The translations under genes were made by a program, and so were the position numbers. DNA of 64,000 nucleotides from Bacteroidota bacterium. Its GTDB lineage: Bacteria; Bacteroidota; Bacteroidia; Flavobacteriales; Flavobacteriaceae. Location of the stretch: assembly GCA_023434025.1 (NCBI GenBank), contig JAEYTL010000040.1:1-64000 (forward strand), given 5' to 3'. This document shows positions 8,340 to 19,400 of the stretch, one piece after another; positions within the stretch are counted from its first letter, which is position 1, and each line of letters starts with the position of its first letter. Below the pieces are notes generated by a model. That model searched no databases, was not told the DNA's origin, and saw nothing but the letters and a program-made list of their open reading frames with translations.

Positions 8340-9173
8340 ATGAAAAATACAATCACATTTCTTTTTTGTTTGGTTGGCATAATTGCCTTTTCAAATGAAA
8401 AAGCAACAGCCCAAGAACGAATTATCACTCTAAACGGAGCCATTACCGAAATGGTCTGTGCTCTTGGTCATCAGGATAAAATTGTGGCAACCGATGTTAC
8501 CAGTACATTCCCATCTACTTTAAAAGTAAAGGATTTAGGCCACGTTCGAACCCTTTCTATTGAATCGATTATGGCTTTAAAACCCACCTTGATTTTAGCA
8601 ACAGAAAAAGATATGAACCCTGATTTGGCAGCCAAATTAAAAGCCTCCGGTATAAAAACCCATATTTTTAAACAGGAGTTTTCTGTTGAAGGAACTAAAA
8701 AGTTAATTCAGGAGGTGGCCGTTGTTTTGGGAGAGAAAAATATTACGGCTTTGCAATCGTCAATTGACAAAAAAATAAAAACAGTAAAAGCAATTCCGTC
8801 CAAACCAAAAGTACTATTTGTTTATGCTCGTGGTGCCGGAACCTTAATGGTTGCCGGAAAAAACACACCGGTTGATAAAATGATTGCCCTGGCAGGTGGA
8901 CAAAATGCGGTGACCGGATTTGATGATTTTAAACCATTGACTCCTGAGGCGTTGTTGGCGAATAATCCGGATTATATTTTATTTTTTGATTCCGGGTTAC
9001 AAAGTTTAGGAGGTATAGAAGGAGCGTTAAAAATAGAAGGTTTAGCCAAAACCAAAGCCGGAAAAAATAAAAATATCATTGCCATGGACGGGGCTTTACT
9101 TTCCGGTTTCGGACCCAGAGTGGGCGAAGGCGTAGCAGAACTTAATCAATTAATTTCAGGAAATGCCCAATAA
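8340..9173 (+). CDS. hmuT: Heme ABC transporter, periplasmic binding protein HmuT
   Basis: 277 residues, signal peptide ending near KATAQ. It has the class III binding-protein fold: N-terminal RIITLNGAITEMVCALG, DVTSTFPSTLKVKDLGHVRTLSIESIMALKPTLIL, a linker helix, and a C-terminal lobe with LMVAGKNTPVDKMIALAGGQNAV. These blocks match HmuT/HemT-type heme carriers. It overlaps the permease gene by 11 nt, so translation is coupled. It should carry heme from the outer membrane receptor to HmuUV. Confidence 0.88.
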   Translation: MKNTITFLFCLVGIIAFSNEKATAQERIITLNGAITEMVCALGHQDKIVATDVTSTFPSTLKVKDLGHVRTLSIESIMALKPTLILATEKDMNPDLAAKLKASGIKTHIFKQEFSVEGTKKLIQEVAVVLGEKNITALQSSIDKKIKTVKAIPSKPKVLFVYARGAGTLMVAGKNTPVDKMIALAGGQNAVTGFDDFKPLTPEALLANNPDYILFFDSGLQSLGGIEGALKIEGLAKTKAGKNKNIIAMDGALLSGFGPRVGEGVAELNQLISGNAQ

Positions 9174-10197
9174 AATCGTTACCTACCTGCTTTTAAGTAT
9201 TTTGTTGCTGATTATTTTAGCAGCCGTATCCTTATTTGTGGGGGTGTATGAATTTGAAACCAATGTTTTTGCCATCCTGAAAAGTTTCTTCATTTCTTCC
9301 ACTGAAGTTTCAGAAGCTGATCAGTACATTTTATTTGATTTACGCTTACCGCGAATTGTCATGGGCATTCTCATTGGCAGTATGTTATCCGTTTCAGGAA
9401 CGTGCATGCAGGGAATGTTCAAAAACCCATTGGCAACTCCGGATTTAATCGGAATTACATCGGGAGCCACTTTGTTTGCCGCTACTTCAATAGTTTTAGG
9501 CGGCATTTTAAAAGCTTTCATCCCCGAAAGTTTACATTTTTATTTATTGAGTTTGATGGCCTTTTTAGGTTCTTTACTCACGATGTTGATTGTGTATAAA
9601 ATTGCCACCGTCAACGGAAAAACAAATGTCGTGATGATGTTGCTTACCGGAGTTGCCATTACAGCCATCGGATTTGCGTTCACCGGATTTTTAATTTACA
9701 TCTCCAAAGAAGAACAACTTAGGGACTTAACGTTTTGGAATTTAGGCAGTTTGGCCGGAGCGACATGGATGAAAAATGGCTTGCTTTTAGTAGTCTTATT
9801 GATTTCCTATTTCTTTTTATTAGGAAAAGGAAAGTCGTTGAATGCGTTGATGTTAGGCGAAAACGATGCAAAACATTTAGGCATTCCGGTAGAAAAAATT
9901 AAAAAGCAAATTGTGGTTTTTACTGCTTTGATGGTGGGAACAGCCGTAGCTTTTTCCGGAACAATTGGTTTTGTAGGATTGGTGATTCCGTATATTTTGC
10001 GGTTACTATTTAAATCCAATTACCAATTGATTTTACCTTTGTCAGCCGTTTTTGGTAGCATTTTATTAGTAGTAGCCGACACCATCAGCCGGACGATTGT
10101 GGCACCTTCAGAAATTCCGATTGGCATCTTAACCGCCATGTTGGGAGCACCTGTTTTTATCCTTATTTTAATCAAAAATAAAAAATCAATCGCATGA
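9163..10197 (+). CDS. hmuU: Heme ABC transporter permease HmuU
   Basis: 344 residues, FecCD/BtuC-type permease with about ten membrane segments. Clear family blocks: LRLPRIVMGILIGSMLSVSGTCMQGMFKNPLATPDLIGITSGA (about 63-105), LTFWNLGSLAGATW, LNALMLGENDAKHLGIPV (the loop that touches the ATPase), FSGTIGFVGLVIPYILRLL, and PSEIPIGILTAMLGAPVFILIL at the end. It overlaps hmuT by 11 nt and hmuV by 4 nt, forming a tight operon core. Confidence 0.92.
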   Translation: MPNKIVTYLLLSILLLIILAAVSLFVGVYEFETNVFAILKSFFISSTEVSEADQYILFDLRLPRIVMGILIGSMLSVSGTCMQGMFKNPLATPDLIGITSGATLFAATSIVLGGILKAFIPESLHFYLLSLMAFLGSLLTMLIVYKIATVNGKTNVVMMLLTGVAITAIGFAFTGFLIYISKEEQLRDLTFWNLGSLAGATWMKNGLLLVVLLISYFFLLGKGKSLNALMLGENDAKHLGIPVEKIKKQIVVFTALMVGTAVAFSGTIGFVGLVIPYILRLLFKSNYQLILPLSAVFGSILLVVADTISRTIVAPSEIPIGILTAMLGAPVFILILIKNKKSIA

Positions 10198-10970
10198 TAG
10201 TTGCTCACAAAATATCGTATGCCCACAAAAAAGTGGCGATACTTAAAAATATTGATGTGGACGTTAATTATGGCGAATTGGTGGTGATTGTCGGACCCAA
10301 CGGAGCCGGAAAATCAACTTTATTATCCATGTTGGCCAACGAAATGAGCGATAACGAAGAACCGATTTTTTTTAAAAAGAAAACGTTTCAGGAGTGGGAT
10401 CAGAGGCTCCTGCCGTTACATAAAGCCAAGTTTTCGCAACAATATAACCATGATATTCCGTTTACGGTGGAAGAAGTGGTTTTGATGGGAAGATATCCTT
10501 ATTTTGATTCCGTTCCATCTAAAGAAGATAAAACTGCCGTTGAAAAAGCAATGGTTGAAACCGATGTAATTCCGTTTGCCAAACGAAATTATAACACACT
10601 TTCGGGTGGCGAAAAACAGCGTGTGCATTTGGCTCGCGTACTCACGCAGTTGGACAACGAAGTCGCTCATAAATTATTATTTTTAGATGAACCCCTCAAC
10701 AATTTAGATGTGTTGCATCAACATACCGTGATGCAGTCTGTCAGAACATTTACGCAAAAAGCGAACACGGCCGTAGTGGTGTTGCACGATTTAAATCTGG
10801 CAGCACAATTTGCCACGCATATCATCATGATGAAAAAGGGAAAAGTCTTTTGTCAAGGAAAACCTAATGACGTTTTTACAGGTGAAAACATCAGTCAGGT
10901 GTATAATTTTCCGTGTACAATTTGCACGAATCCCATTAATCAAAATCCATTAATATTATTTGGAACTTAA
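10194..10970 (+). CDS. hmuV: Heme ABC transporter ATP-binding protein HmuV
   Basis: 258 residues. Walker A GPNGAGKST (about 35-43), Q-loop FSQQYNHD, signature LSGGEKQRVHLARVL (about 138), Walker B KLLFLDEPLNNLD, and switch His in VVVLHDLNLA. All catalytic elements are present. The start ATG overlaps the hmuU stop (ATGA). It drives heme import with HmuU. The next gene, hmuS, begins 14 nt later. Confidence 0.92.
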   Translation: MIVAHKISYAHKKVAILKNIDVDVNYGELVVIVGPNGAGKSTLLSMLANEMSDNEEPIFFKKKTFQEWDQRLLPLHKAKFSQQYNHDIPFTVEEVVLMGRYPYFDSVPSKEDKTAVEKAMVETDVIPFAKRNYNTLSGGEKQRVHLARVLTQLDNEVAHKLLFLDEPLNNLDVLHQHTVMQSVRTFTQKANTAVVVLHDLNLAAQFATHIIMMKKGKVFCQGKPNDVFTGENISQVYNFPCTICTNPINQNPLILFGT

Positions 10971-10984
10971 TACCTCATACAAAC

Positions 10985-12022
10985 ATGAATACAACAGAAA
11001 CAACATTAAAAAATCAATGGGAAGCCTTAAAAGCAACAACTCCACATCTTAGAATCAGAAATGCGGCTGAACAATTAGGCGTAAGCGAAGCCGAATTGTT
11101 AGCTACTCAAATTGGCGAAACCGTTACGCGTTTGAAACCTGAATTTGTAGCTATTTTATCTGAAATTGAAAGTCTTGGAAAAGTAATGGCTTTGACACGT
11201 AACGAAGAATGTGTACACGAACGCAAAGGAATTTATCTGAATCCGGATTTCAGCAGTCCGTTTGCCGGATTGTTTGTGGGCGAAGATATCGATTTGCGAA
11301 TTTTTCTGTCCGCCTGGGATAAAGCCTATGCCGTGAGTGAAACTTCTGAACACGGAAACCGCAAAAGTTTACAGTTTTTCGGGAAAGACGGTTTAGCCAT
11401 TCATAAAATCTATTTAACGCCCGACAGTAACGAAGCTGCGTTTGATGCTTTGGTTGAAAAATATAAATCTGAAAATCAGGAAATAACAGAGGCTACCTCC
11501 GAAGTCGCAGCCTTACCTGCGGAAAAACCGGATACAGAAATTGATGTTGAAGGCTTTCAAAAAGCTTGGATTGAATTGAAAGATACGCACGAATTTTTTG
11601 GAATGCTGAAGAAATTCGGTGTAACCCGAACCCAGGCTTTACGTTTAGCTCCGAATGATTATTTTGCTAAACCAATTGAAAAAGAAGGTATTGTTACTTT
11701 ATTAGAAACAGCAGCAAAACAAAAATTACCGATTATGGTTTTTGTCGGAAATCGCGGAAATATCCAAATCCATACCGGTACCGTTCGCAAAACTATGTGG
11801 CACGGAACCTGGTATAATGTAATGGATCCGGATTTTAATCTACATTTAGATATGTCAAAAATTGCTCAAACCTATATCGTCAGAAAACCAACTGAAGACG
11901 GGGTTGTTACCGCAGTTGAAGTATTTAATGATCAAGGCGAAATTATTGTTCAGTTTTTTGGAAAACGCAAACCGGGCATCCCGGAATTGGAGGAGTGGAA
12001 AACAATTGTGGCAGCATTGTAA
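10985..12022 (+). CDS. hmuS: Hemin-degrading factor HmuS (HemS/ChuS family)
   Basis: 345 residues, the usual length for HmuS/ChuS proteins, which are two repeats of one domain. Repeat one holds VMALTRNEECVHERKGIY and DLRIFLSAWDKAYAV; repeat two holds IMVFVGNRGNIQIHTGTV and MWHGTWYNVMDPDFNLHLD, where the His residues are candidates for heme contact. The linker (about 155-180) is rich in Glu and Ala. It acts in the cytoplasm on imported heme, either degrading it or buffering it, which completes the pathway from surface binding to release of iron. It is the last gene of the operon. Confidence 0.9.
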   Translation: MNTTETTLKNQWEALKATTPHLRIRNAAEQLGVSEAELLATQIGETVTRLKPEFVAILSEIESLGKVMALTRNEECVHERKGIYLNPDFSSPFAGLFVGEDIDLRIFLSAWDKAYAVSETSEHGNRKSLQFFGKDGLAIHKIYLTPDSNEAAFDALVEKYKSENQEITEATSEVAALPAEKPDTEIDVEGFQKAWIELKDTHEFFGMLKKFGVTRTQALRLAPNDYFAKPIEKEGIVTLLETAAKQKLPIMVFVGNRGNIQIHTGTVRKTMWHGTWYNVMDPDFNLHLDMSKIAQTYIVRKPTEDGVVTAVEVFNDQGEIIVQFFGKRKPGIPELEEWKTIVAAL

Positions 12023-12057
12023 TTTGGCAATAAGTCAATGAGGCGATGTGTCAATTT
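12023..12057 (+). repeat. One-armed heptamer-periodic repeat
   Basis: Directly after the hmuS stop the sequence reads in 7-nt steps: GGCAATA, AGTCAAT, GAGGCGA, TGTGTCA, ATTTGAT. No matching reverse arm is seen nearby. The periodicity is like that of the palindromes at 2621, 36221 and 36354. Confidence 0.5.
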
Positions 12058-12076
12058 GATGACATGCTTAACATAT

Positions 12077-12118
12077 AAAAAAACAGTCAGAGAAAATTAA
12101 TTATCTGACTGTTTTTTT
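12077..12118. terminator. Bidirectional terminator between hmuS and the AhpD-like gene
   Basis: 15-bp perfect stem, AAAAAAACAGTCAGA (12077-12091) with TCTGACTGTTTTTTT (12104-12118), 12-nt loop. T-runs on both strands serve the convergent hmuS and AhpD-like genes. Confidence 0.85.
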
Positions 12119-12131
12119 AGGTAAAGATTAT

Positions 12132-12572
12132 TTATTCTGCCACCGGAAGTTGTGTACTCACGGCAATTCTGTTCCAGGCATTAATAGTTACAATTGCAAT
12201 GATGATTTGGGCAATTACCTCTTCAGAAAAATAGTTTTTTGCATTTTGATAGGTAGCATCCGTTAAACCGTGATGATGAATCAACGTTATTTCTTCGGTA
12301 ATAGCCAATAACGCTTTTTCATCTGCAGAAAATGTATTGGTTTCTTTCCATGCATTTAATAAAAAAATACGTTGCGGTGTTTCGCCATATTTCAATGCAT
12401 CTTTGGTATGCATATCGATACAAAAGGCACAACCGTTGATTTGTGAAGCTCTGATTTTGATGAGTTCTTTTTGTGTTTTTGTTAAGGTTGTGGTGGCTAA
12501 ATAATTTTCTAAACCCATTAAAGCTTTATATGCATTTGGTTGTGTTTGTAAAATGTTTACTCTTGTTTCCAT
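12132..12572 (-). CDS. Carboxymuconolactone decarboxylase / AhpD-like protein
   Basis: 146 residues. Central motif KIRASQINGCAFCIDMHTKDALKYGE (about 43-68) carries the CxxC and the downstream His typical of AhpD-like alkylhydroperoxidases, so a peroxide-reducing role is likely. The C-terminal part has EEVIAQIIIAIVTINAWNRIAVSTQ, the second helix pair of the family. The Crp/Fnr-type regulator gene lies 98 nt upstream on the same strand, a pairing often seen in flavobacteria, so it may control this gene. Confidence 0.85.
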   Translation of the reverse strand: METRVNILQTQPNAYKALMGLENYLATTTLTKTQKELIKIRASQINGCAFCIDMHTKDALKYGETPQRIFLLNAWKETNTFSADEKALLAITEEITLIHHHGLTDATYQNAKNYFSEEVIAQIIIAIVTINAWNRIAVSTQLPVAE

Positions 12573-12670
12573 GATATTGAATTTTAAAATGTTAGTATTG
12601 ATTAACAGGACAAAATTCAGTATTATGAAACCAAAAAAACTTAAGCTGGTTTAAGAACGTATTATTAAAA

Positions 12671-13246
12671 TTATCTTGTTTCGTTTTTCTTTCTCAGTTC
12701 ACTCAAATATTCGGGTGTAAAACCTAAAAAAGAGGCTAGTATTTTTTGCGGAATGCGTTGGATAAACCCGGGATAACTGTCTCGAAATAAATGATAAAAC
12801 TCTTCTTTGGATAATCTGAATAATTTTATCCTGAACAAAGAAGCGGCATACGCCCGTTCATAAATATGACGGTAATATTTTTCCAGTTCGGGAAACCTTT
12901 CCAGTAAAAAATCCCAGTCATCTTTTGTGATTGCAATAATTTCGGAGTTTTCAAGAGCCTGAATGGAGTAAGAGGATTTTCCTTTTTTGTGAAACGCATC
13001 AATGTCGGTCATCCACCATGTTTCGAGAGCAAACTGGATGGTTTGTTCAACACCTTTGTCGTCTGAGTGATACAGCCGTAAGCATCCTTTTGATACAAAA
13101 TAGAGTGTGTTACAGGTATTTCCTTCTTCAAGCAATACCTGACGTTTCTTAAAATTTAACGCAGTAAAGAATGGAGGTATCTCTTGGGCAACATTTTTAT
13201 CCAGGCTGACATATCGGGAAATATGGTTGAGCAATATGTCTGTCAT
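12671..13246 (-). CDS. Crp/Fnr family transcriptional regulator
   Basis: 191 residues. The first ~120 form a cyclic-nucleotide-binding-type beta barrel (KKRQVLLEEGNTCNTLYFVSKGCLRLYH), followed by a dimerisation helix (LLERFPELEKYYRHIYERAYAASLFRI) and a short C-terminal helix-turn-helix (RIPQKILASFLGFTPEYLSELRKK). There is no Cys cluster for an iron-sulfur centre, and the canonical cAMP-binding residues are not evident, so the ligand is unknown. It precedes the AhpD-like gene and may respond to oxidative or metabolic stress. Confidence 0.88.
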   Translation of the reverse strand: MTDILLNHISRYVSLDKNVAQEIPPFFTALNFKKRQVLLEEGNTCNTLYFVSKGCLRLYHSDDKGVEQTIQFALETWWMTDIDAFHKKGKSSYSIQALENSEIIAITKDDWDFLLERFPELEKYYRHIYERAYAASLFRIKLFRLSKEEFYHLFRDSYPGFIQRIPQKILASFLGFTPEYLSELRKKNETR

Positions 13247-13339
13247 ATTAAAAAATATGTTTAAAAAAATAATTGCAATTTAATGAAAAACAGAGTGCAA
13301 GGCAATCAAATGACTCACTGTTTTACGATGAAATAGTTC

Positions 13340-13431
13340 ACACTTTTTTTAATTGACTACAAAAGGTCTTTGTCTGTTCGCTTCGCTCAGTTCGGTTTTC
13401 AGTCTCGAGTCGCTTCAATCAAAAAAAGTGT
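13340..13431. repeat. Inverted repeat, 17-bp arms
   Basis: ACACTTTTTTTAATTGA (13340-13356) and TCAATCAAAAAAAGTGT (13415-13431) pair at 16 of 17 positions. The 58-nt centre contains TTCGCTTCGCTCAGTTCGG-like words, themselves partly repeated (TCGCTT). It lies between the giant gene's stop and the Crp-type gene. It is not a normal terminator because no T-run follows on the minus strand; it resembles small palindromic elements of flavobacterial intergenic DNA. Confidence 0.6.
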
Positions 13432-13467
13432 AAATCACTTCAATTTTTAATTTAGATGAATGTAATA

Positions 13468-16400
13468 CTAAAATAAAAATACTTTTTTAGTAACAGTTCC
13501 TTTTGATGTAGTTACCTGAACTAAGATAACCTGATCTGCTACATGATATAGCCGTGTGCTAAATTCATTTTTATGAATCTTGTCCTGATCGTAAATTAAT
13601 CTGCCGCTTATATCATATATTTTTAGGGTTGATACATCTTGGGTACCTGCATGGACATTAAGGGTTTTTTGTGAGGCATAAACGATGATTTCATCAGTAA
13701 AAGAATGGGGGTTTTCTGAAAGGGTATTTTGAAACATTAATTCAAAACGCGAATTAAATTCGCCCGATGCACTTTCAAAGGAAAACGGACTCATCCGGAT
13801 ATTGTGAATGTTTCCTGTCTGATTATCTTTTATAAAGATACCCATACCGGTATTTTCAAATAAACCGTCAGAATGTGCTAATGAAATAGAAAACAACCCA
13901 GACTGAGTAGAGCCAAATCCTAACGGCACTACATCAGTTGCCGTGAAAGGAAGGCTTCTTCCCTGGATGATATAGGCTTCGTCAGACAGGATCGTTGAAA
14001 AGTAATTAGGACTGTCATGAATATATTTTCCGTCTATTGCCGGATCTATTCCGGAGGTTGCTCCTGTCATGTATGCAACCATCAATTGCCCCATCATTCC
14101 GCTCGGACCTGCCATGTTTAACCAGATGCGATGGCGTTCAAAGTTATTGACCGCTTCCGGACCGGATGTTCTCAGAAACTGATTTTCGGTATTGCCTACA
14201 CGCATTGAATTATTGAATACTAAATTAGCTGAAGGGGCTTTTACGAGAAATCCTTGGCCAATCTGTAAAATACCATTAGGAATAATAGAACTGCCGCCTC
14301 CTGAATTTTCAACCCCGCCGGCAGTAGTATAAGTTGCGTAAGAACTATTTTCAGAATTATTTACTTTACGCCAAAAATACAAAGGCTCGTCTAAACCGTT
14401 CGTTAAAATAAAATCATCTGCCAGCATTGCAGAAGGATAAGGATTACCAACAGCATTAAAAGTTTCCGGTGTTACAGTAAGATGATAACTTCCGTTGTGC
14501 GGCACTCCCGAAAATATACCTAACCATTGGGCAGGAGTAGTAGAAAAATTGTTCGGCATACGGATCAAGTATCCTTTTGCATCTGAAAAAGTTGAAGCAG
14601 CAGGATTGATGGAAGAATATACATCCGCTGCAGGATTGTATTCATAAAAACGATTAGTCAGTGTCTGGGGAGAGAAAGCCTGCAGATTTTGTCCTGAAAC
14701 AGGAGAAGACCATAAATTATAATCCAAACGTCGTACTTCATCAGAAGTAAATCGTTTTACAATAACAGATCCTGAGTTTATTACATCTTCAAGCTGAACC
14801 AGATTAGCATTGCTTTCTAAAATAAACTGAGCTCCCGCTTCCACATTCAGTTCCTTGTTTAAATAAATCGTGTGAGCAGGATTTACAGTAACAACAGCCG
14901 GGTTCAATACGGTTATTGAACAGGCATTTAGATCACCGGTTGAAGAATAGTTTCCTGTAAAGATAGCTGTTGTTGTTTCATTGGGAATACCGTTACTCCA
15001 CGAAATACCATTCCAGGTAGTTGATGAAAGCGAGATGGTAGCTATAGAAGAATAGACTAAATCACAGCTGCCATCTTGCAAAACAGCTCTGAAATATGTA
15101 GTTTCCGACAAAGGTCCCACCACTGAGCCTAACATTTCACTACTTGTTATACTATAATTTATTGGTGAGGTGAAAGAAATATCAGTGTCACTTTCCCAGT
15201 AAATTATTGATCCTGTAGAACCGTTTAAAATTAAAGTTTCCGGTTCTGTTAAAGCACATATGACCTGGTCGTTTAGTGTACCTCCTACAGTATCTGGTAA
15301 AATAGTAACTTCTGAGAGCGAACTGGCTTGGACACCATTACTGTCTGTTACCGTGACCTCATACGTTATGGTGCCCGGATTTGTACTTGGCGGTACAGCG
15401 GTAGCTTCATTCCCTAAACTTTCACTCCAGAAATAATCATACGGAGGTGTACCTCCCTGAACAGTGGCCAACAGTTCAATAGCTGAACCAATACAAAAAG
15501 TACCATAGCCTGAAACAGAAACATCCAGACTGATTCCTTCGATTCCGGTAATAACAAGAGGTGACATTTCTTCTAAGGTAATATTATCAATAACGATTTG
15601 TGAAGCCTCCGGATTGCTGAAAACCCTCCAGGGATTAGTAAACTGGTTAAAGTTACCCTGAAGTATTGCTGCTGATATGCTTGACTCATTACCAACAACA
15701 TCTGAAGTGTCATAGTTTGCTATAACGGAAAGTAATCCTGATGTTATGCCTGAATGTTCCAACTCCCAATACCTGGTCAAAGTATTAGAAAGACTGCTGT
15801 TGTTTGGATGGATAGCGTCAACAACAGAAATACCAATATAGGCATTTGTAAAGCTACCTGATGTAACGGTGGTCGTAATCGGAGTAAAGTGAGCACCATT
15901 ACTGCGTTCTCCAACCGGGAAAGTGTAAGAGCCGACTCCTGTAAAGTTTCTCCGTACTTTTCCTGTTCCACTGGTCACAAGCATGTTTGACGTACTGAAA
16001 ATCCCTGCTATAGGAGCTGTTCCTACTGTTAGATTATAATTGCCAATATCTAAGACTCCTTGTGTTAGTAATAGAGTTCCGTTAACTGTAACGGATGTAG
16101 CCAGTAACACTTCTCCGAAATTATTGTTTACAGTTAAGTTGGATAACACCGGTGAAACAGTTCCGCCAATACTTTGCGAAGTCAGACCGTTCATGACAAT
16201 AGCTTTTCCTTCAAAATTTACGGATTGATTTAAAGATAAGTTTCCTGATATATTAAGGCTTGAGGGGAATATAGCTCCGGTACCGTTGATTACCAGATTG
16301 TTATAGGCGGATAACGTTCCGGTTGGTATTGCAAGTGTTTGATTTGTTCCTGAGTAAATAATGGTATTGGAAATAGGACCGGAAAACAGATTGCCCGAGT

Positions 16401-19400
16401 TTACAAATTCTCCTTTTATTTCTGTAACAGAACCGGTAATAGGTCGTAATCCTGCACCGGTTTCGATTCTTAAATTATTGAACGTTGTTGAGCCGGAAAT
16501 AGTGGCATCCGGATTTGTGAAAATTACCCGGCTATTTCCGTTGCCGGAATTAAATGTTCCGTTGTTAATCCAGGCTCCGGAAGAACCGTTGATCGTAAAT
16601 TGGGTAGCATCAGGAGAGTTCAGAATACCGCCTGCTTCAATATCCAGCTTACCCAGTAAAACACTGGGGTTTAATTCCGGATCAAAAAGTGTTGTTGAAG
16701 CGTCTGGGATTAAAACAGCAGTGTTGTCAGAAGGTGTTGCATTAGGCGTCCAGTTCGCTGCGGTAGTCCATGATGTACTTACGGAACCATTCCACACAAG
16801 TATTTCTGCTTCGGATTCATCTAATGTTAATAATACATCGCCAAAATTTGAAGTAAAATAGACCCCTACGTTTACATTCGTTAATTCAATCCAGTTGTCA
16901 GCCATATTATAATTGGATCTGCCTTGTTCTAAAAAAGTAGCCGTAGCCGTTAAATAGGCCCAGTCAACCAATTTACTTTCGGTATTTCCATTGAGTTCCG
17001 AGTTCAGGTAACGGGCTCTGATGATTGCTTTTGTACCGGAACCGCCTGTTTGAATAAAATCATACTCGCGAAGAATAGCCCCGGAACGCCAGGAAGGAGC
17101 TGTTCCGATGCTTACTTTCAGGCTCATGGAAGACGGTAAAGTTCCTACATTTGGAAAAAGTATTGAAGTGTCCCGGTGACCAAAAGTATAGTTTACATTC
17201 GGAACAATTGCATTTCGGGTTATAATTCCGGTAACATCTCCTGTTCCGGTGTTGGAAGACAGAGGACCCATGGTTAAGCTAAAGGTTCCTGTTGAAAGGC
17301 TTCCGAGCGTTGCGGATGGATTGGCAGCCGGTAAATTCAGTACTTTATTGACTGTTAATGCACCGCCGGCAACCGAACCGCCGGGCGATGATAAAGTAAG
17401 GTTCTCATATGTACCTGCCACCACAGTTTGAGATAAAGCCGGAGCGTTGTAATGAACTGTCCCTGAGCCACCCCAGGTTTTACCGGTCGGTAAAGGTAAC
17501 CCGGTTGTGTTTTGTGTTAACAGTGTCCCGTTATTGGTAATGGAATTTAATGAGCCTGTCAGGGCATTGATTCCTAAATTAAATGACTGTTTTTCCGCAA
17601 TTGTTAAGCTTCCGTTTATAACAACCGGATTTAACAAGGTTGTTGTGGTATTCTCGGCGGTTGTGGTAATTTCTAAAGAGTTCAGTGCATTGGTGACTCC
17701 TGCTGTGGTTTGGTCAAAGCTCAGAGAGTTATTCACTGAACCGTTAACAATAAGTGTACTGGCATTATTCCCTTTTAAACCCTGAGGCGTAGTATTGTTA
17801 ATTGACCCGCTGAGCGTAAGTGTCTGATTCGAAAAATCAAGTTTACCTCCGTTAAAAGTTAAAGAGTTCAATACGGTTGTAGCTGCATTTATTCTTGCAT
17901 TTCCCTGTAGGACAAATGTTTCTGGAGTACCTGAAAAAGGGACAAAAGTTGTCGTAGGATTTGCGACCATTACAATATCATCAAGGGCAAAACCATCAAA
18001 ATTGGTTGTCCCGGAAACAGTGGCTCCTGACCATCTCAGATAATAATAATTATTGGATGGAATTGACAATCCCGTTAAGGTAACTACCCTGTAATAGGCT
18101 TTCCATCCGGGAGTTATATCCGGTGTTTCAGCAGAGATGACCGATAAGCCTGCAACAGGTGTATAAGTTGAGTTATCTGTTGAATGACTAAAGTTTAAAC
18201 TGCTTGAAGAAGGCTGATTGTTGTAAATATAAACGGTATAACCTATATTTATTGAGTTAATTGTAGAGGCAGTCTGATTTTGAAAGCGAAGTGTAATATT
18301 TCCGGGACTAAAATCCCCGGGAGCTGATTGAAGTCCTAAACTAAAATTACCGGGCGATGTTTCATAAGCATAAATTCCGCCCTCTGAACCGGGTACATCC
18401 GAAGTACCTCTGTCAAAATCAGTGTCTTCAACACTGTTGCTTCCAAATGCCAGATTACCACTGCTGAAGCCATTTACTGCCCAGGCGTTAGAGTTTAACA
18501 TTCCCGAAGTAGCTACAGCAGAAAAACCATCTCCCTGAAAAACTTCTGCATTCACACCATCTGCATTCGTATCAAAATTAATTGTGTTTACGGTATTTAC
18601 GGTGTTAATCTGCCAGCCAACAGGTGCATTTAGTGTAAGTCTGTTTGCTACTGCTGGATTGGCCGTCAGGTAATTTTCCAGTCCGGTATCACCATTGTAC
18701 TCATACACGGCGATATGATAGTTTGTGGAAGGAGACAGGTTGGTGACATTTGCAGTGGAGCCAGCTCCACTGTAAACTACATAATTGCCGGTTCCCAGCT
18801 GACTTCCTGTACCAAATGATGAGGAAGCAGTGTAGGAGGTACCATTAACAGGATTGGAGTTTACAGCACCTCCTGCCCGGATTATGACAATTCTGTTCGT
18901 TCCGTTCCCCGGCAAAAACTGAACGGTAAAACTCGTTGAAGTCACATTAGTAAACGTAACGGCTGTTGTCTGAAGTGTGGGCTGTGTAGCCGTAACCTTT
19001 CCTGAAACATTAACAAATTTAGACGTACCGCCTGTGGTCATGTGCGAAATAGTACCGTTGTAATTTCCGGAAGGGGCAGAGGCTTTTAACCGGCAACGGA
19101 TTGTTACAGGCTGGCTGGTTAATTGCGAACCATTTATGGTCAAAGTTAAATTGTCGGAATAACTTGCTCCGCCGTTGGACGATAATTCAAAATGCAAAGG
19201 AGCCGCTAATGCCGCATTTGCAACAAGATTTTCCCCTGAAATAGTGTATGTTGAAAAGGATGAAGCATTTCCTGATACGGTTGTAAAGCCTGCCAGTGCA
19301 TTTGTTGACAGGATAAGTACGGGTTCGTTAGGAGCATCAACATCAAAAAACTGAGTATTAGAAACGGACTGGCCGTTGACTACCGTTACAGGATAGGCAC

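Noticed and set aside
16040..17785. Long plus-strand ORFs (about 60-166 codons) inside the giant gene
   Set aside because: They are opposite a continuous 2315-codon frame with a signal peptide and T9SS domain, and have no family resemblance or promoter.
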